A DNA stretch of 64,000 nt from Chloroflexota bacterium (GCA_022826725.1 JAJDUF010000010.1:248001-312000), one strand, 5' to 3'; shown: positions 34,479 to 43,386, counted from the first letter of the stretch. Translations and numbers: made by a program. Notes: generated by a model from the letters alone, not told the origin.

Positions 34479-34598
34479 CCCTATTCGCTAGAATGCCTTG
34501 AGCGCCGCAGCGCGCTGGAGTACGGCCGGAGGCTACGCTGGTTGCCCCATGGTGCTCCGTGCCGTATGGCGTTGGGACGCAACGAAAGGAGCTTGGAA

Positions 34599-35396
34599 AT
34601 GGCGACGGTTGCTACGCCCTCCACTGGTCCCCAGATAGGACAACGGGCGCCGGACTGGACGCTCCCGCGGACGGATGGCGGCGCGCTGTCGCTGGGGCGT
34701 CTCGCCGGCAAGCCGGTCTTGCTGTTCTTCTGGGCTTCCTGGTGAGCGTGCCGCGCCCAGCTGCCCGGGTGGCAGCAGTTCTACGCGCAGCCGCGCGCCG
34801 CGCTCGGTGACGGCTTCGAGCTGGTCAGCGTGGCGATGGATGCTGGCGGGGTGGCGGCCGCGCGGCCGTGGGTGGAGCGGGCCGGCGCCACGTTTCCGAC
34901 TGTCGTGGATGCCGAGAACCAACTAGCACTGGCCTATGACTTCCGCGCCATCCCCAATGGCATCTGCCTCGACGCCGACCGGATCGTCCGCTATCGCAAG
35001 TTAGGCGGCTTCAACTGCGAGCACGACGAAGACCGCACTGCTGTCGCGCGTCTACTGCGCGGCGAGGCGCTCCCGGCGGTTACAGAAAGCGCAACTAAGT
35101 CCCCCGATGAGACCGCGGCGCTGCGGCGCGAGCTGATCGAGACTGCCTGGCGGCTCGGCTTGGAACTGCGGAACCGCGGCGCTATTGATGAGGCCGCGGC
35201 CGCCTGGCGCCGGGCACTGCGCTACGATCCGGACAACTTTGTGATCCGCAAGCAAATCTGGGCACTGCTCCACCCGGAGCGGTTTCGCGAGCCGATTGAC
35301 TACGCATGGCAGCAAGAGCAGTTGGCACGCGAACGCGCCGCCGAGGCCGCGGAGTGTGGACCGTCGGGCTGTGTGCTACCGCCCTCTTCCGCGTAG
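34599..35396 (+). CDS. Redoxin (TlpA/AhpC-like) with in-frame TGA in the active site: candidate selenoprotein
   Basis: ATG 34599 has AAAGGAG eight bases upstream. The frame reads APDWTLPRTDGGALSLG and LLFFWASW, meets TGA at codon 49, then continues in the same frame with ACRAQLPGW and a full redoxin fold (FELVSVAMDAGG, FPTVVD, IPNGICLD, VRYRKLGGFN), a helical TPR-like tail and CGPSGC near the end, for 265 residues in all. In relatives WASW is followed by a CxxC motif, so the TGA takes the place of the first cysteine and would give U49 and C51 (UxC spacing, one residue shorter than usual). A hairpin at 34760-34776 fits a bacterial SECIS. No independent start with a ribosome site exists after the TGA. 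Alternatives are a nonsense mutation or sequencing error. No sel genes are in this window. Confidence 0.55.
34760..34776 (+). promoter_or_regulatory. SECIS-like hairpin after the in-frame TGA
   Basis: GCTGCC-CGGGT-GGCAGC forms a six-base stem with a five-base loop whose second base is G. The loop starts 20 bases after the TGA, inside the 16-37 base range described for bacterial SECIS elements. Beyond an A-A mismatch a C-G pair can add. In GC-rich DNA such hairpins also arise by chance. Confidence 0.4.
35340..35396 (+). repeat. Direct repeat, left copy (3' end of redoxin gene)
   Basis: The last 57 bases of the redoxin gene match the last 57 bases of the DUF433 gene (36885-36941) at 44 positions by my count, in the same reading frame, both ending CTTCCGCGTAG. 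The encoded ends are AECGPSGCVLPPSSA and AVACRPAGCVLPSASA. Confidence 0.65.
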
Positions 35397-35445
35397 TCGT
35401 CCCGGTATACTCAGAGGTTGCACAAACCCTGCTAGGAAGAACCAT

Positions 35446-36624
35446 ATGAGTGCCGAACCGCTGTTATTCAGGATCAATCCTGAGAGCCAGGAATCTGAGC
35501 GGATCGAAGAAGTCAACTTCGCTCAATTGGGGTTGCAGGAGCGGCGGGACATCCAGGAGTGGATAGCCGCCAACCCCGGCATTCTGGGTGAGGATTTGCT
35601 GATAATCGGGAAGGAGTTCAGCGGTTTCGACAGGACGGATGAGCGGCTCGACCTGTTAGCGGTGGATGTGGACGGAATGCTGGTCGTCATCGAGTTGAAA
35701 CGCGACGACACGGGCGCGGATGCCCACTGGCAGGCGATCAAGTACGCGAGCTATCTGCATCGAGCCAGCGCAGACGACATCATCCGTATGCTTGGCGACC
35801 ATGACGGGGTATCCGAATCAGAAGCGCGAAACAAGCTGCTGCAACACCTTGGCGCTGACGACCTCGGTATTCTGAACAACGACCAGCGCATCATCCTGGC
35901 CAGCCACCGGTTCGCTCCGGAAGTAACCTCTGCCGCCGTCTGGCTGAACGAGAAAGCACCGGGCGAAGACCTGATTACCTGCATCCAGCTTACGCCATAC
36001 AAGGACGCGAAAACCGATTCACTGTACATCCAAGCGAATACGCTTATCCCAGTGCCCGGAGTAGACGAGTACGTCATCGGGATCGGCGACTCGCCAGACG
36101 AGAACAGACCCATCGTTCGACGCCCCGGCTCGCTGGCTCAGACCTTCGCAAGGAATAGGAACGATGATGTTACGAGATTTCTCAGAGACGTTTCAGAACG
36201 AGTCGTGAGTAGCTTGCCGGGTGATATCAAGCCGGACAGGCAAAGCAGGTGGGCAGGCGATCACGGCTTCGGCTACTTCTACCGCTACTATCGCTGGTGG
36301 TATTCGCGGCCACCTTGGGGTAACGGGGTTATGGTCTACCTGATTAACCTGTCCCGTGAGAAGGATTCCCCGGATACATATCAGGCTGACGTGGGACTTG
36401 GCTGGTGGCCAAGGGCAGATGAAGACGTGGTGAGTAGGGTTACGGAGCTACATATCTACGATGAGCAGAGAGTTGGGAAAGGCTTTATTGGCGTATCGCG
36501 GCGCGGCAGTGCGCTGGACGACTCCTTCGCCGACACATTGGCTGAAACTCTCCGCCGTTTCATCGAAGTCATCACGCCCAGCATTGATGATTTCGAGAAC
36601 GAGCGCAACGCAGAAGACGCCTGA
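35446..36624 (+). CDS. NucS/PD-(D/E)xK-like nuclease-domain protein
   Basis: A 392-residue protein with an N-terminal nuclease-like domain. RDIQEWIAANPGILGEDLLIIG is followed by the core DERLDLLAVDVDGMLVVIELKRDD, in which Asp (about 68) and Glu-x-Lys (ELK, about 82-84) fit the metal site of the RecB/NucS type (DUF91 class). The C-terminal 200 residues have no family I recognise and contain Tyr/Trp-rich YFYRYYRWWYSRPPWG. AGGAAG precedes the ATG, and a TATACT lies 36 bases upstream as a possible -10. Codons are more AT-rich than in neighbouring genes, which suggests transfer. It lies between the two copies of a 57-base repeat together with a DUF433 gene. Confidence 0.75.
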   Translation: MSAEPLLFRINPESQESERIEEVNFAQLGLQERRDIQEWIAANPGILGEDLLIIGKEFSGFDRTDERLDLLAVDVDGMLVVIELKRDDTGADAHWQAIKYASYLHRASADDIIRMLGDHDGVSESEARNKLLQHLGADDLGILNNDQRIILASHRFAPEVTSAAVWLNEKAPGEDLITCIQLTPYKDAKTDSLYIQANTLIPVPGVDEYVIGIGDSPDENRPIVRRPGSLAQTFARNRNDDVTRFLRDVSERVVSSLPGDIKPDRQSRWAGDHGFGYFYRYYRWWYSRPPWGNGVMVYLINLSREKDSPDTYQADVGLGWWPRADEDVVSRVTELHIYDEQRVGKGFIGVSRRGSALDDSFADTLAETLRRFIEVITPSIDDFENERNAEDA

Positions 36625-36707
36625 ACACTCAAGCCCACCACTACCAGAATCACCTTCGGACATTGCCAACTCGTGAACATCTTCGAGTGGATAGGGAGAG
36701 AAGCACA

Positions 36708-36941
36708 GTGCAGACCACAGTTCTGGGACGCTATGTCGTTGCTGACCCTGCTATCTGTCACGGTCAGCTCACCTTTCGCGGCACACGCATCCTGGTTGCC
36801 GATGTGCTGGAGCAGGTAGCCATGGGCATGGCTTGGGAAGCTATTATTGCCGAATGGCGCGGGGCTTTGACCAAAGAAGCCATTGCCGAGGCCGTCGCGT
36901 GTAGGCCAGCCGGCTGTGTGCTCCCCTCTGCTTCCGCGTAG
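36708..36941 (+). CDS. DUF433 antitoxin-like protein with a redoxin-derived C-terminus
   Basis: A 77-residue protein. Residues 1-62 are a DUF433 helix-turn-helix unit (LGRYVVADPAICHGQ, FRGTRILVADVLEQVAMG, EAIIAEW, LTKEAIAEAV). In that family the protein normally goes on with another helix; here it switches to CRPAGCVLPSASA, copied from the redoxin gene end. DUF433 proteins often pair with PIN or DUF5615 toxins, but none follows. GTG 36708 is used because GGGAGAG lies upstream. The chimeric tail suggests recombination at the edge of an inserted segment. Confidence 0.7.
   Translation: MQTTVLGRYVVADPAICHGQLTFRGTRILVADVLEQVAMGMAWEAIIAEWRGALTKEAIAEAVACRPAGCVLPSASA
36885..36941 (+). repeat. Direct repeat, right copy (3' end of DUF433 gene)
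   Basis: Imperfect second copy of the redoxin gene end (see 35340-35396). The two copies bracket about 1.5 kb that holds the nuclease gene and most of the DUF433 gene. Confidence 0.65.
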
Positions 36942-37074
36942 CCCCTCGACCTACTCGCTGGCCTCGGACTCCGGCTCCTCTGTCGCGGGCGCAACGTATC
37001 ATAGGGTGGCCGGGTTACCGCCGGCCGAGGGGTGCGGCTGGCCGGTACGCGCAGCGCAGCAAAGGAGCGTCAGC

Positions 37075-37536
37075 ATGGTTGTACGGGGCTTTCACCACAC
37101 GAGCTTTACCGTCAGCGACATGGAGCGGTCGTTGGCCTTCTACCGCGACCTGCTTGGGATGCAGGTGGTGGTGGATCGCCGCACGTCGGATACGTACCTG
37201 AGCACAATCACCGGCTTTCCGAACGTGCGGCTGCATATCGTCTACTTGCAGCTCGACGTGCCGGACGGCCACATCCTGGAGTTGATCGAGTATCAGAGCC
37301 ACCCGGGCCAAGCCACCCCCTTACGGACGAATAACCCCGGCGTCGGACACCTCTGCTTTGTGGTCGAGGACCTGCCGGCACTCTATGAGAAGCTGCGCGC
37401 CGCCGGTACGACGTTCGTCTCGCCGCCGGTTGAGATCACGGCCGGCGTCAACAAGGGCGGCTACGCGGTCTACCTGCGCGATCCTGACGGCAGCCCGTTG
37501 GAGCTGCTCCAGCCGCCCGCGCACAGGGTAGCGTAG
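37075..37536 (+). CDS. VOC-family (glyoxalase/dioxygenase fold) protein
   Basis: A 153-residue vicinal oxygen chelate protein with the two paired beta-alpha modules. Likely metal ligands are a His at 7-8 (GFHHTSF), Glu in HILELIEY (about 65), His in VGHLCF (about 85) and Glu in PLELLQ (about 144). The pattern MERSLAFYRDLLG is typical. Such proteins act as glyoxalases, epimerases, dioxygenases or drug-resistance enzymes; the substrate is not predictable. AAAGGAG precedes the ATG. Nine bases separate it from the MFS gene, so the two may share a transcript. Confidence 0.85.
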   Translation: MVVRGFHHTSFTVSDMERSLAFYRDLLGMQVVVDRRTSDTYLSTITGFPNVRLHIVYLQLDVPDGHILELIEYQSHPGQATPLRTNNPGVGHLCFVVEDLPALYEKLRAAGTTFVSPPVEITAGVNKGGYAVYLRDPDGSPLELLQPPAHRVA

Positions 37537-37545
37537 CCGCGAGGG

Positions 37546-38862
37546 ATGGTCACACGCAGCACACCCGCAGCCTCTCCTAGGAGCTACGACGACCTCGAGG
37601 GGAGCCGCGCTCAGTGGCGTAACCTGGGACTGCTCGCGCTGGCCGAAGTGCTGGGCATGTCGCTGTGGTTCAGCGCCTCGGCCGTATCGCCGGCCCTGCA
37701 GGATGCCTGGGAGCTGTCGGTGGCGAGCGCCGCCTGGCTCACCATGGCCGTGCAGATCGGCTTCGTCGTCGGCACCTGTCTCAGCGGCGTCCTCAATCTG
37801 CCGGATATTGTCAGCAGCCGGCGGCTCTTCGTCATCAGCGCGTTACTGGGTGCAGCGGCCAACGCCGGTTTCGCCTTCCTTGCTACCGGGCTACCGTCCG
37901 GGATTGTGTTGCGCTTCCTGACCGGCTTCTGCCTGGCCGGCGTCTACCCACCCGGCATGAAGCTGGCGGCCACCTGGACGCGGCAGCATCGCGGCCTCGC
38001 CATCGGGCTCGTTGTGGGCGCACTGACCATTGGCTCGGCGGCCCCGCATCTCGTGCGGTCGCTGGCGACGGCAGGCGAGGTCTGCACGCTCTTGGGCGCA
38101 ATCGGAGGGTGTAGCCCCGGTGCTCAGACGTTCTCCTGGGCCAACGTGATCCTGGTTTCGTCGGCGTTGGCCATCGTGGGCGGGCTGATCGTCGCGCTCC
38201 TGTTTCGGGAAGGACCGTTTGCCAGTGCCGGTGCCCAGTTCAATCCGCGCTTTGCGCTCTCCATCTTCACTCAGCGGGGGCTGCGGTTAGCCAACTTCGG
38301 CTACCTCGGCCACCAGTGGGAGCTGTACGCGATGTGGACGTGGGTACCGATCTTCTTGGTGGAAAGAGTGGCTGCCGGCGGCGGCTCGACCGGCTTCGCG
38401 GCTTTGCTGGCTTTTGCGGTGGTGGGCAGCGGCGGGATCGGGTGCCTGGTGGCTGGTGCTGGCGCCGACCGTGTGGGCCGCACGGCGACGACGAGCGCCG
38501 CGATGATCGTAAGTGGCAGCATGGCGCTACTGGTCGCGGTCTTGCACACTGCGCCACTGCCGCTGCTCACTGCCGTCTTGCTGGTCTGGGGAGTCTCCGT
38601 CGTCGCCGACTCGGCCCAGTTCTCCGCCTCGATCACCGAGCTGAGTCCCCCGGAGTACACCGGCACGGCGTTGACCATCCAGACCTCGGTCGGCTTTCTA
38701 CTCACGATGGTTTCGATCCAGCTGGTGCCGCTGGTCGTCGCGGCTGCCGGCTGGCCCACTGCCTTCCTCATGCTCGCCATCGGCCCGGCTCTCGGCACCG
38801 TGGCAATGCTCACGCTGCGCCGCCTTCCCGAAGCCACGCAACTCGCCGGCGGCCGGCGGTAG
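37546..38862 (+). CDS. Major facilitator superfamily transporter
   Basis: A 438-residue membrane protein with about twelve hydrophobic segments. LGMSLWFSASAVSPAL near the start and GFCLAGVYPPGMKLAATW (around 130-147) are typical of this MFS branch, as is GAGADRVGRTAT in the central loop region of the second half. The first 30 residues are soluble. No substrate clue is visible; coupling with the upstream VOC gene (9 bases) may hint at a small-molecule pathway or resistance, but that is speculation. Confidence 0.85.
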   Translation: MVTRSTPAASPRSYDDLEGSRAQWRNLGLLALAEVLGMSLWFSASAVSPALQDAWELSVASAAWLTMAVQIGFVVGTCLSGVLNLPDIVSSRRLFVISALLGAAANAGFAFLATGLPSGIVLRFLTGFCLAGVYPPGMKLAATWTRQHRGLAIGLVVGALTIGSAAPHLVRSLATAGEVCTLLGAIGGCSPGAQTFSWANVILVSSALAIVGGLIVALLFREGPFASAGAQFNPRFALSIFTQRGLRLANFGYLGHQWELYAMWTWVPIFLVERVAAGGGSTGFAALLAFAVVGSGGIGCLVAGAGADRVGRTATTSAAMIVSGSMALLVAVLHTAPLPLLTAVLLVWGVSVVADSAQFSASITELSPPEYTGTALTIQTSVGFLLTMVSIQLVPLVVAAAGWPTAFLMLAIGPALGTVAMLTLRRLPEATQLAGGRR

Positions 38863-38952
38863 CCGCCGACGTCCAGCCGGACACGACAGATCAAGACAAA
38901 GACGGCAGTGAACCGCTATCGTTACTGTGTAGGCGTGTGGGGAGGAAGAAAC

Positions 38953-39180
38953 ATGCGTACTATCGAAACCCAGGCCACCGTCACCCCGGATGGTACGCTG
39001 ACCATCCACCTACCACCGGATGTTCCTCCGGGCAAGCACCGTATCGTACTGACGATTGACGAACCACCGGTGACTAGATCACCGCGTGCGCCGCTGGACC
39101 TGCCCGTTCACGACTGCGGCCCCTGGCCCAAACGGCTTTCCCTGCGCCGTGAGGAACTGTATGGTGACAACGGACGGTAA
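38953..39180 (+). CDS. Antitoxin of a VapBC-type pair
   Basis: A 75-residue protein whose start MRTIETQATVTPDGTLTIHLP resembles AbrB/SpoVT- or DUF2281-type antitoxin openings (beta-strand 'TVTPDGxLTIxLP' pattern). GGAGGAAGAAAC precedes the ATG. Its last 20 bases overlap the PIN toxin gene, the usual layout for such pairs. The C-terminal half, with WPKRLSLRREELYGDNGR, would bind the toxin. It is expected to repress its own promoter and neutralise VapC. Confidence 0.7.
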   Translation: MRTIETQATVTPDGTLTIHLPPDVPPGKHRIVLTIDEPPVTRSPRAPLDLPVHDCGPWPKRLSLRREELYGDNGR

Positions 39181-39619
39181 TCCCGTCTTTGTGGACACGA
39201 ATGTACTCGTGTATACCACGCAGCTACGATCACCTTGGCACCTCATAGCAAGGCAGACCCTGGGGCAGCTCTACGCAGGCGATGGTGAGCTGTGGATTAG
39301 CCGACAAGTGCTCCGAGAGTACCTCGCTGTCCTCACCCGTTCCCGACAATCTCTCAGGCCGCCGCCGGTAGCGGTGCTCATCGCGGACGTGCATCACTTT
39401 ATGAGACGCTTCCACATCGCAGAGGACGGTCCAGCAGTCACTGAGCGGCTTCTGGCATTGGTGGGACAACATGCCGTAGCCGGCAACCAGGTCCACGATG
39501 CCAACATCGTGGCGACGATGCTGACTTACGATATTCACCACATCCTCACACACAACATCGCTGACTTTTCCCGCTTCTCCGACCTGGTCACTGTGCTCCC
39601 CTTGGATCCAGATGCATGA
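39161..39619 (+). CDS. PIN-domain toxin (VapC-like)
   Basis: A 152-residue PIN RNase. Acidic active-site positions are visible: Asp12 in FVDTNVLVY, Glu in LREYLAVL (about 49), Asp in VHDANIVATM (about 116) and a final Asp in HNIADFSRF (about 134). ATG 39161 follows GAGGAACTGT and overlaps the antitoxin gene by 20 bases. Relatives cleave tRNA or rRNA when released from the antitoxin. No promoter of its own is seen. Confidence 0.85.
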   Translation: MVTTDGNPVFVDTNVLVYTTQLRSPWHLIARQTLGQLYAGDGELWISRQVLREYLAVLTRSRQSLRPPPVAVLIADVHHFMRRFHIAEDGPAVTERLLALVGQHAVAGNQVHDANIVATMLTYDIHHILTHNIADFSRFSDLVTVLPLDPDA

Positions 39620-39846
39620 TCTGCTCCGGGCCTGCTGCCGCCCCCTCGGCAATAGGACTGTAAAACTCCAGATGATCTCCAGTTGACCTCCGCACAACCA
39701 CCAGCCGAGACATGCCGGCCCTTCAGATGCATCGCGTACTCTGGTGCAAGCTACAAGTGACGACGAACGGTCCACAGGCGGCATGATGTACCGCCTCGGC
39801 AACGACGCCGGACCGACGCAGGTAGTGCAAAGGAGTAACAGGCCTC

Positions 39847-40818
39847 ATGTCTCCTACCCTTGCGACTGCACCCTCCACGGCGAACGAACGCCCCGCGCTG
39901 CAACCGGAAGAACTCCTCGACTCCGTGGCGCTCTATCTCCACGACACCGGCGACTCGCGCGGTCTGCCCAAGTCGGAAGAGCAGCGCCTCGGCAAGGCCA
40001 TGTCGGATGGCCGGGAGGCCGAGGAGCGCTTGACTGCGAGCAAGCACGGTCGGGCCGAACGCGAGGCGCTGACGGCGCTCGTTGAGGCCGGCAAGCAGGC
40101 GCGCCAGCAGATGATCGCCTCCAATCTCCGGCTGGTGCTGCACGTCGCGGCCAAGTTCCGCACCGCTGGCCTGCCGATGGGCGATCTGGTCCAGGAAGGC
40201 AATATCGGACTCATGCAAGCCGTGGACCGCTTTGACTATCGGCGCGGTGTCCGGTTCAGCACGTATGCCGTGTGGTGGATTCGCCAAGCCATCCAGCGCG
40301 GCCTTTCCAATACCAGCCGGACCATCCGTATGCCGGTCCATGCTGTACAACTGGCTTGGAAGGTGGAGGAGACGCACGCGACGTTGGAGCAGCAGCTTGG
40401 TCGCACCCCCACGGTGGAAGAGATCGCTGCGGCGTTGGACCGCACGCCGGAAGATGTCCGGCGGCTGCGGCGGACGAGTCAGCCGCCCATCTCGTTGAAC
40501 CTCCACGTCCACGACGACGCGAGCGAGGAGCTTGGCGATACGGTGGTGGATGGTGAGAGTGCGGACCCGAGTGCCGCTGCCACCCATACGGCGCTCCAAG
40601 CCGACGTGGATCACCTTTTCGAGCTACTCACTCCCCGCGAGCAGGAAGTGATGCGTGCCCGCTTTGGCTTCGGCGACGGCGTGCCGCGGTCGCTGGGCGA
40701 GGTCGGGCGGGCGCTCGGTATCTCGCGCGAGGCCGCGCGGCAGGCCGAGGACCGCGCTCTCAAGCGGCTGCGCCGGCGCGTTGACGGATCCACGCTGCGC
40801 GAATACTTGCTGAATTAG
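39847..40818 (+). CDS. Sigma-70-family RNA polymerase sigma factor (group 2-like)
   Basis: A 323-residue sigma factor. Region 1.2 is near residue 20-45 (DSVALYLHDTG), region 2 has NLRLVLHVAAKF, GDLVQEGNIGLMQAVDRFDY and FSTYAVWWIRQAIQRGL (about 97-160), region 3 has RMPVHAVQLAWKVEE, and region 4.2 has SLGEVGRALGISREAARQAEDRALKRLR. The region 1.1 of primary factors is missing and the protein is shorter, so it is likely an alternative factor. An insertion-like Lys/Ala-rich helix (about 50-85) lies between 1.2 and 2. AAAGGAG precedes the ATG. Confidence 0.9.
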   Translation: MSPTLATAPSTANERPALQPEELLDSVALYLHDTGDSRGLPKSEEQRLGKAMSDGREAEERLTASKHGRAEREALTALVEAGKQARQQMIASNLRLVLHVAAKFRTAGLPMGDLVQEGNIGLMQAVDRFDYRRGVRFSTYAVWWIRQAIQRGLSNTSRTIRMPVHAVQLAWKVEETHATLEQQLGRTPTVEEIAAALDRTPEDVRRLRRTSQPPISLNLHVHDDASEELGDTVVDGESADPSAAATHTALQADVDHLFELLTPREQEVMRARFGFGDGVPRSLGEVGRALGISREAARQAEDRALKRLRRRVDGSTLREYLLN

Positions 40819-40821
40819 TGG

Positions 40822-41907
40822 TCAGCGCTGCCGGGCGCGCCGCTGGGGATCACGGATGTCGTAGCGCCCCGGGACTCGCACGGGTAGCTTTCCTTCCGCC
40901 ACCATTAGCTCTAACGGATTACCCGGCTCTGAAAGGGGCAGCCGCACGACCTGGTGCTCGCGCGCCGATTGGTAGAGCGCCATCATAATCTCGACCGTGG
41001 CACGGGCCCGGCGGCCAGCGCCACGATGCTCGGGGCCACCTTCAATCCAGGTCAATAGCTCCTGCACCTGGGCGACGTGCGTTTGGTCGCCGATAGCCGG
41101 GAACCCTTCGACATCATCGCCGAGCGATACGTCGTGCCAGCCGCCGGTCGTCGCATTGAAGAGCCGGACCTGCGATTCGGACACGTCGAGCATTCCGGCG
41201 GTGCCGCGAAGTTGAAAGGCGCCAGCAGTCGCGCTGTCCCGGCGCAGGTCGGACTCGATAAAGGCTTGGACACCACCGGCAAAATTGACCAGTATCATGC
41301 AGGAGTCCTCGATCAGCGTATCGCGCTCGTAGCGGTCGGTGTTGCGCTCTACCGCGCCCATCACCCACTCGGCGTCGGGATCGTCGAGCACAAAGCGAAT
41401 CCCGTCAATCGTGTGGGTGCCCCAGTTGAGCAATCCCTCGGCGATGCGGGCATTGACCCAGATCGGCTCGCCAATCGCCCCTTCCTGGACGAGGGCGCGG
41501 CCCTGTTCCCAGCCGCGCGTGAAGCGCCGCTGGTGGCCGATCACCAGCTTTGTGCCGTGCTCCGCGCACGCGGACAGCATTTCGTCGGCCGCGCCGAGGC
41601 CAATTGCCATCGGCTTCTCGCAGATGATCCCTTTAACGCCAGCGCGTGCCGCCGCAACCGTCGGGGCTGGGTGGAGCGGGTGCCAGGTGCAGACACTTAC
41701 GAGGTCCGGCACCACGGCGGCTAGCATCTCTTCGGTCGTGGCAAAGACCTGCGGTACACCGATGTCCTGCCGGAACTGATCCCGCGCCGCCGCCAGCGGG
41801 TCCACCGCCGCCACTAGCTCGACTTGCTCGACCTGTTTGTAGGCCCTGGCGTGACAGGCGCCCATACCACCGCAGCCGATGATCGCCGCGCGATAGGTCG
41901 TGGACAT
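40822..41907 (-). CDS. Gfo/Idh/MocA-family oxidoreductase
   Basis: A 361-residue NAD(P)-dependent oxidoreductase. The Rossmann motif is AAIIGCGGMGACHARAY near the start, and the family lysine is in ICEKPMAIG (about 96). GTHTIDG near 165 corresponds to the catalytic His region. Relatives oxidise sugars, inositols or related polyols. AGGAGGA sits just three bases before ATG 41907, which is tight; an ATG at 41910 is also possible. It converges on the sigma factor gene with only three bases between the stop codons. Substrate unknown. Confidence 0.85.
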   Translation of the reverse strand: MSTTYRAAIIGCGGMGACHARAYKQVEQVELVAAVDPLAAARDQFRQDIGVPQVFATTEEMLAAVVPDLVSVCTWHPLHPAPTVAAARAGVKGIICEKPMAIGLGAADEMLSACAEHGTKLVIGHQRRFTRGWEQGRALVQEGAIGEPIWVNARIAEGLLNWGTHTIDGIRFVLDDPDAEWVMGAVERNTDRYERDTLIEDSCMILVNFAGGVQAFIESDLRRDSATAGAFQLRGTAGMLDVSESQVRLFNATTGGWHDVSLGDDVEGFPAIGDQTHVAQVQELLTWIEGGPEHRGAGRRARATVEIMMALYQSAREHQVVRLPLSEPGNPLELMVAEGKLPVRVPGRYDIRDPQRRARQR

Positions 41908-41969
41908 CATTCCTCCTGACCGCTTGGTCTGTACCACCTATTTCCAACTGATTGTGGCGGTCAAGCGTG

Positions 41970-43241
41970 TCACCGCTCACTCCCGGCTCCCAGCTTCAGG
42001 AGCCTCAGCGCTCGTCGCCAGCGGCTGGTCGCCGGCGGCGTGGTTGCCTCCCCGTCACCGTGTACCTCTCTTTCGTCGGATGGCTCATTCAGGCCGGCCG
42101 GCTCGAAGATTAGCTCCGTCACCAGCGCGTCGGCGACGGCGGCAACGGGTACCGCCAGCAGCACACCCAGAATACCGAGCAGCGCGCCGCCGATCAGCAC
42201 CGACGCCAGCACAAGAAAAGGGTGCAGCCCTACGACGCGCTCCATCACCTTCGGCACCAGAAAGTTGCCTTCGACTTGCTGGATGAGGAGATAGGCCAGC
42301 GCCACCAGCAGCGCCTTGGTCGGAGAATCGACAAGTGCCACCAAGATCGCCGGCACTGCGCCCAGGACGGGGCCAAGCAGCGGGATAAACTCGGTGAGGC
42401 CGGCCCAGAGCGCGAGCGGCACCGGAAAGCTCACGTCCAACACGAGCAGTACCAGGAACGAGGCGCCCCCGATAGCCACCATCATGATGAACTGGCCCCG
42501 TGCCCAGCCACCAATACGCTCGCGCATCGCCTGGCTGATGCGCCGGACTCGCTGGCGCCGTGCCGGCTCCAGCCGCTCCACCAGGGTGCGGTCCAACTGC
42601 TGGGTGGCACTCAACCAGAACACGGCGAGCAGGATTCCGGTGATAGCGGCAAATACTGCCGAGAACAGCGCCAAGGGCACCGAGATGAGCTGCCCAACGA
42701 GGCCGGGCACCCGCCCAAGTAGCTGGCCTCCCGCTGCGCGTGCCCCTTCCAAGGCCAGGTCAACGAGATCGTACTCCATCTCGGCAATTGCCAAGAGGCT
42801 CTGCAATCGCAAGATATAGTCCGGCATGGCCGCAATGAACTGGTTAATCTGGACGATGGCCGGGGGCAACACGAGCACGATCATTAGCCCGAACACGCTC
42901 AACAGGGCCAGCAGCACCACGATCAGCGCGGCAAATCGGGGCAGTCCCCACCCCTCCAGCGTCCGCAGCGACGGACGCAGCGCCTCGGCCAGGATAATGC
43001 CCACCAGCAGCGTGACGAGGACGCCACGCAACTCGGCGAGCGCAAACAAGATGAGCACCGCGATCACGAGCGCGAGTGCCAGTGCGAGCACGCTACGCAC
43101 GGCGGGTGCGAGGACTTGCAACTCCGGCCTCAGGACCGGGCGACCACTCCGCTGCGCCGCGGCGTCGTCCCTGGCGGCTGGCGGCGGTGCCCGGCTCGCA
43201 GCTTCGGATGCCGGCTGCTGCGCTTGCCGGTCCTGGCCCAT
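41970..43241 (-). CDS. AI-2E/PerM family permease
   Basis: A 423-residue polytopic membrane protein. A soluble, Ala/Arg/Pro-rich N-terminus of about 45 residues precedes pairs of helices; LVGIILAEALRPSLRTLEGWGLPR and GGASFLVLLVLDVSFPVPLALWAGLTEFIPLLGP are typical of the AI-2E exporter/PerM family. The C-terminus is acidic then basic. Relatives include Na+/H+ antiporters and proposed autoinducer exporters, so the substrate is not certain. ATG 43241 follows AAGGAAG. An upstream TTG would add six residues. Confidence 0.85.
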   Translation of the reverse strand: MGQDRQAQQPASEAASRAPPPAARDDAAAQRSGRPVLRPELQVLAPAVRSVLALALALVIAVLILFALAELRGVLVTLLVGIILAEALRPSLRTLEGWGLPRFAALIVVLLALLSVFGLMIVLVLPPAIVQINQFIAAMPDYILRLQSLLAIAEMEYDLVDLALEGARAAGGQLLGRVPGLVGQLISVPLALFSAVFAAITGILLAVFWLSATQQLDRTLVERLEPARRQRVRRISQAMRERIGGWARGQFIMMVAIGGASFLVLLVLDVSFPVPLALWAGLTEFIPLLGPVLGAVPAILVALVDSPTKALLVALAYLLIQQVEGNFLVPKVMERVVGLHPFLVLASVLIGGALLGILGVLLAVPVAAVADALVTELIFEPAGLNEPSDEREVHGDGEATTPPATSRWRRALRLLKLGAGSER

Positions 43242-43386
43242 AGCTTCCTTACTCCTCAACCAGCGTTGCAGCCCAACGCGCCCAATACGCGCCGCGGCAG
43301 CGCGACGGCTGATCCGTGTTTCGACGGTGGCAGGAGCATTGTACTACCCAGCCCGCGCCCGATTGGCCAGAGGGTAGCGCGGGACA

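Noticed and set aside
34830-35396. Separate gene starting at ATG 34830 in the redoxin region
   Set aside because: No ribosome site, and it would begin in the middle of the redoxin fold; reading through the TGA explains the homology better.
40236-40614. Overlapping frames in the sigma factor gene
   Set aside because: No homology; the sigma regions are complete in the annotated frame.
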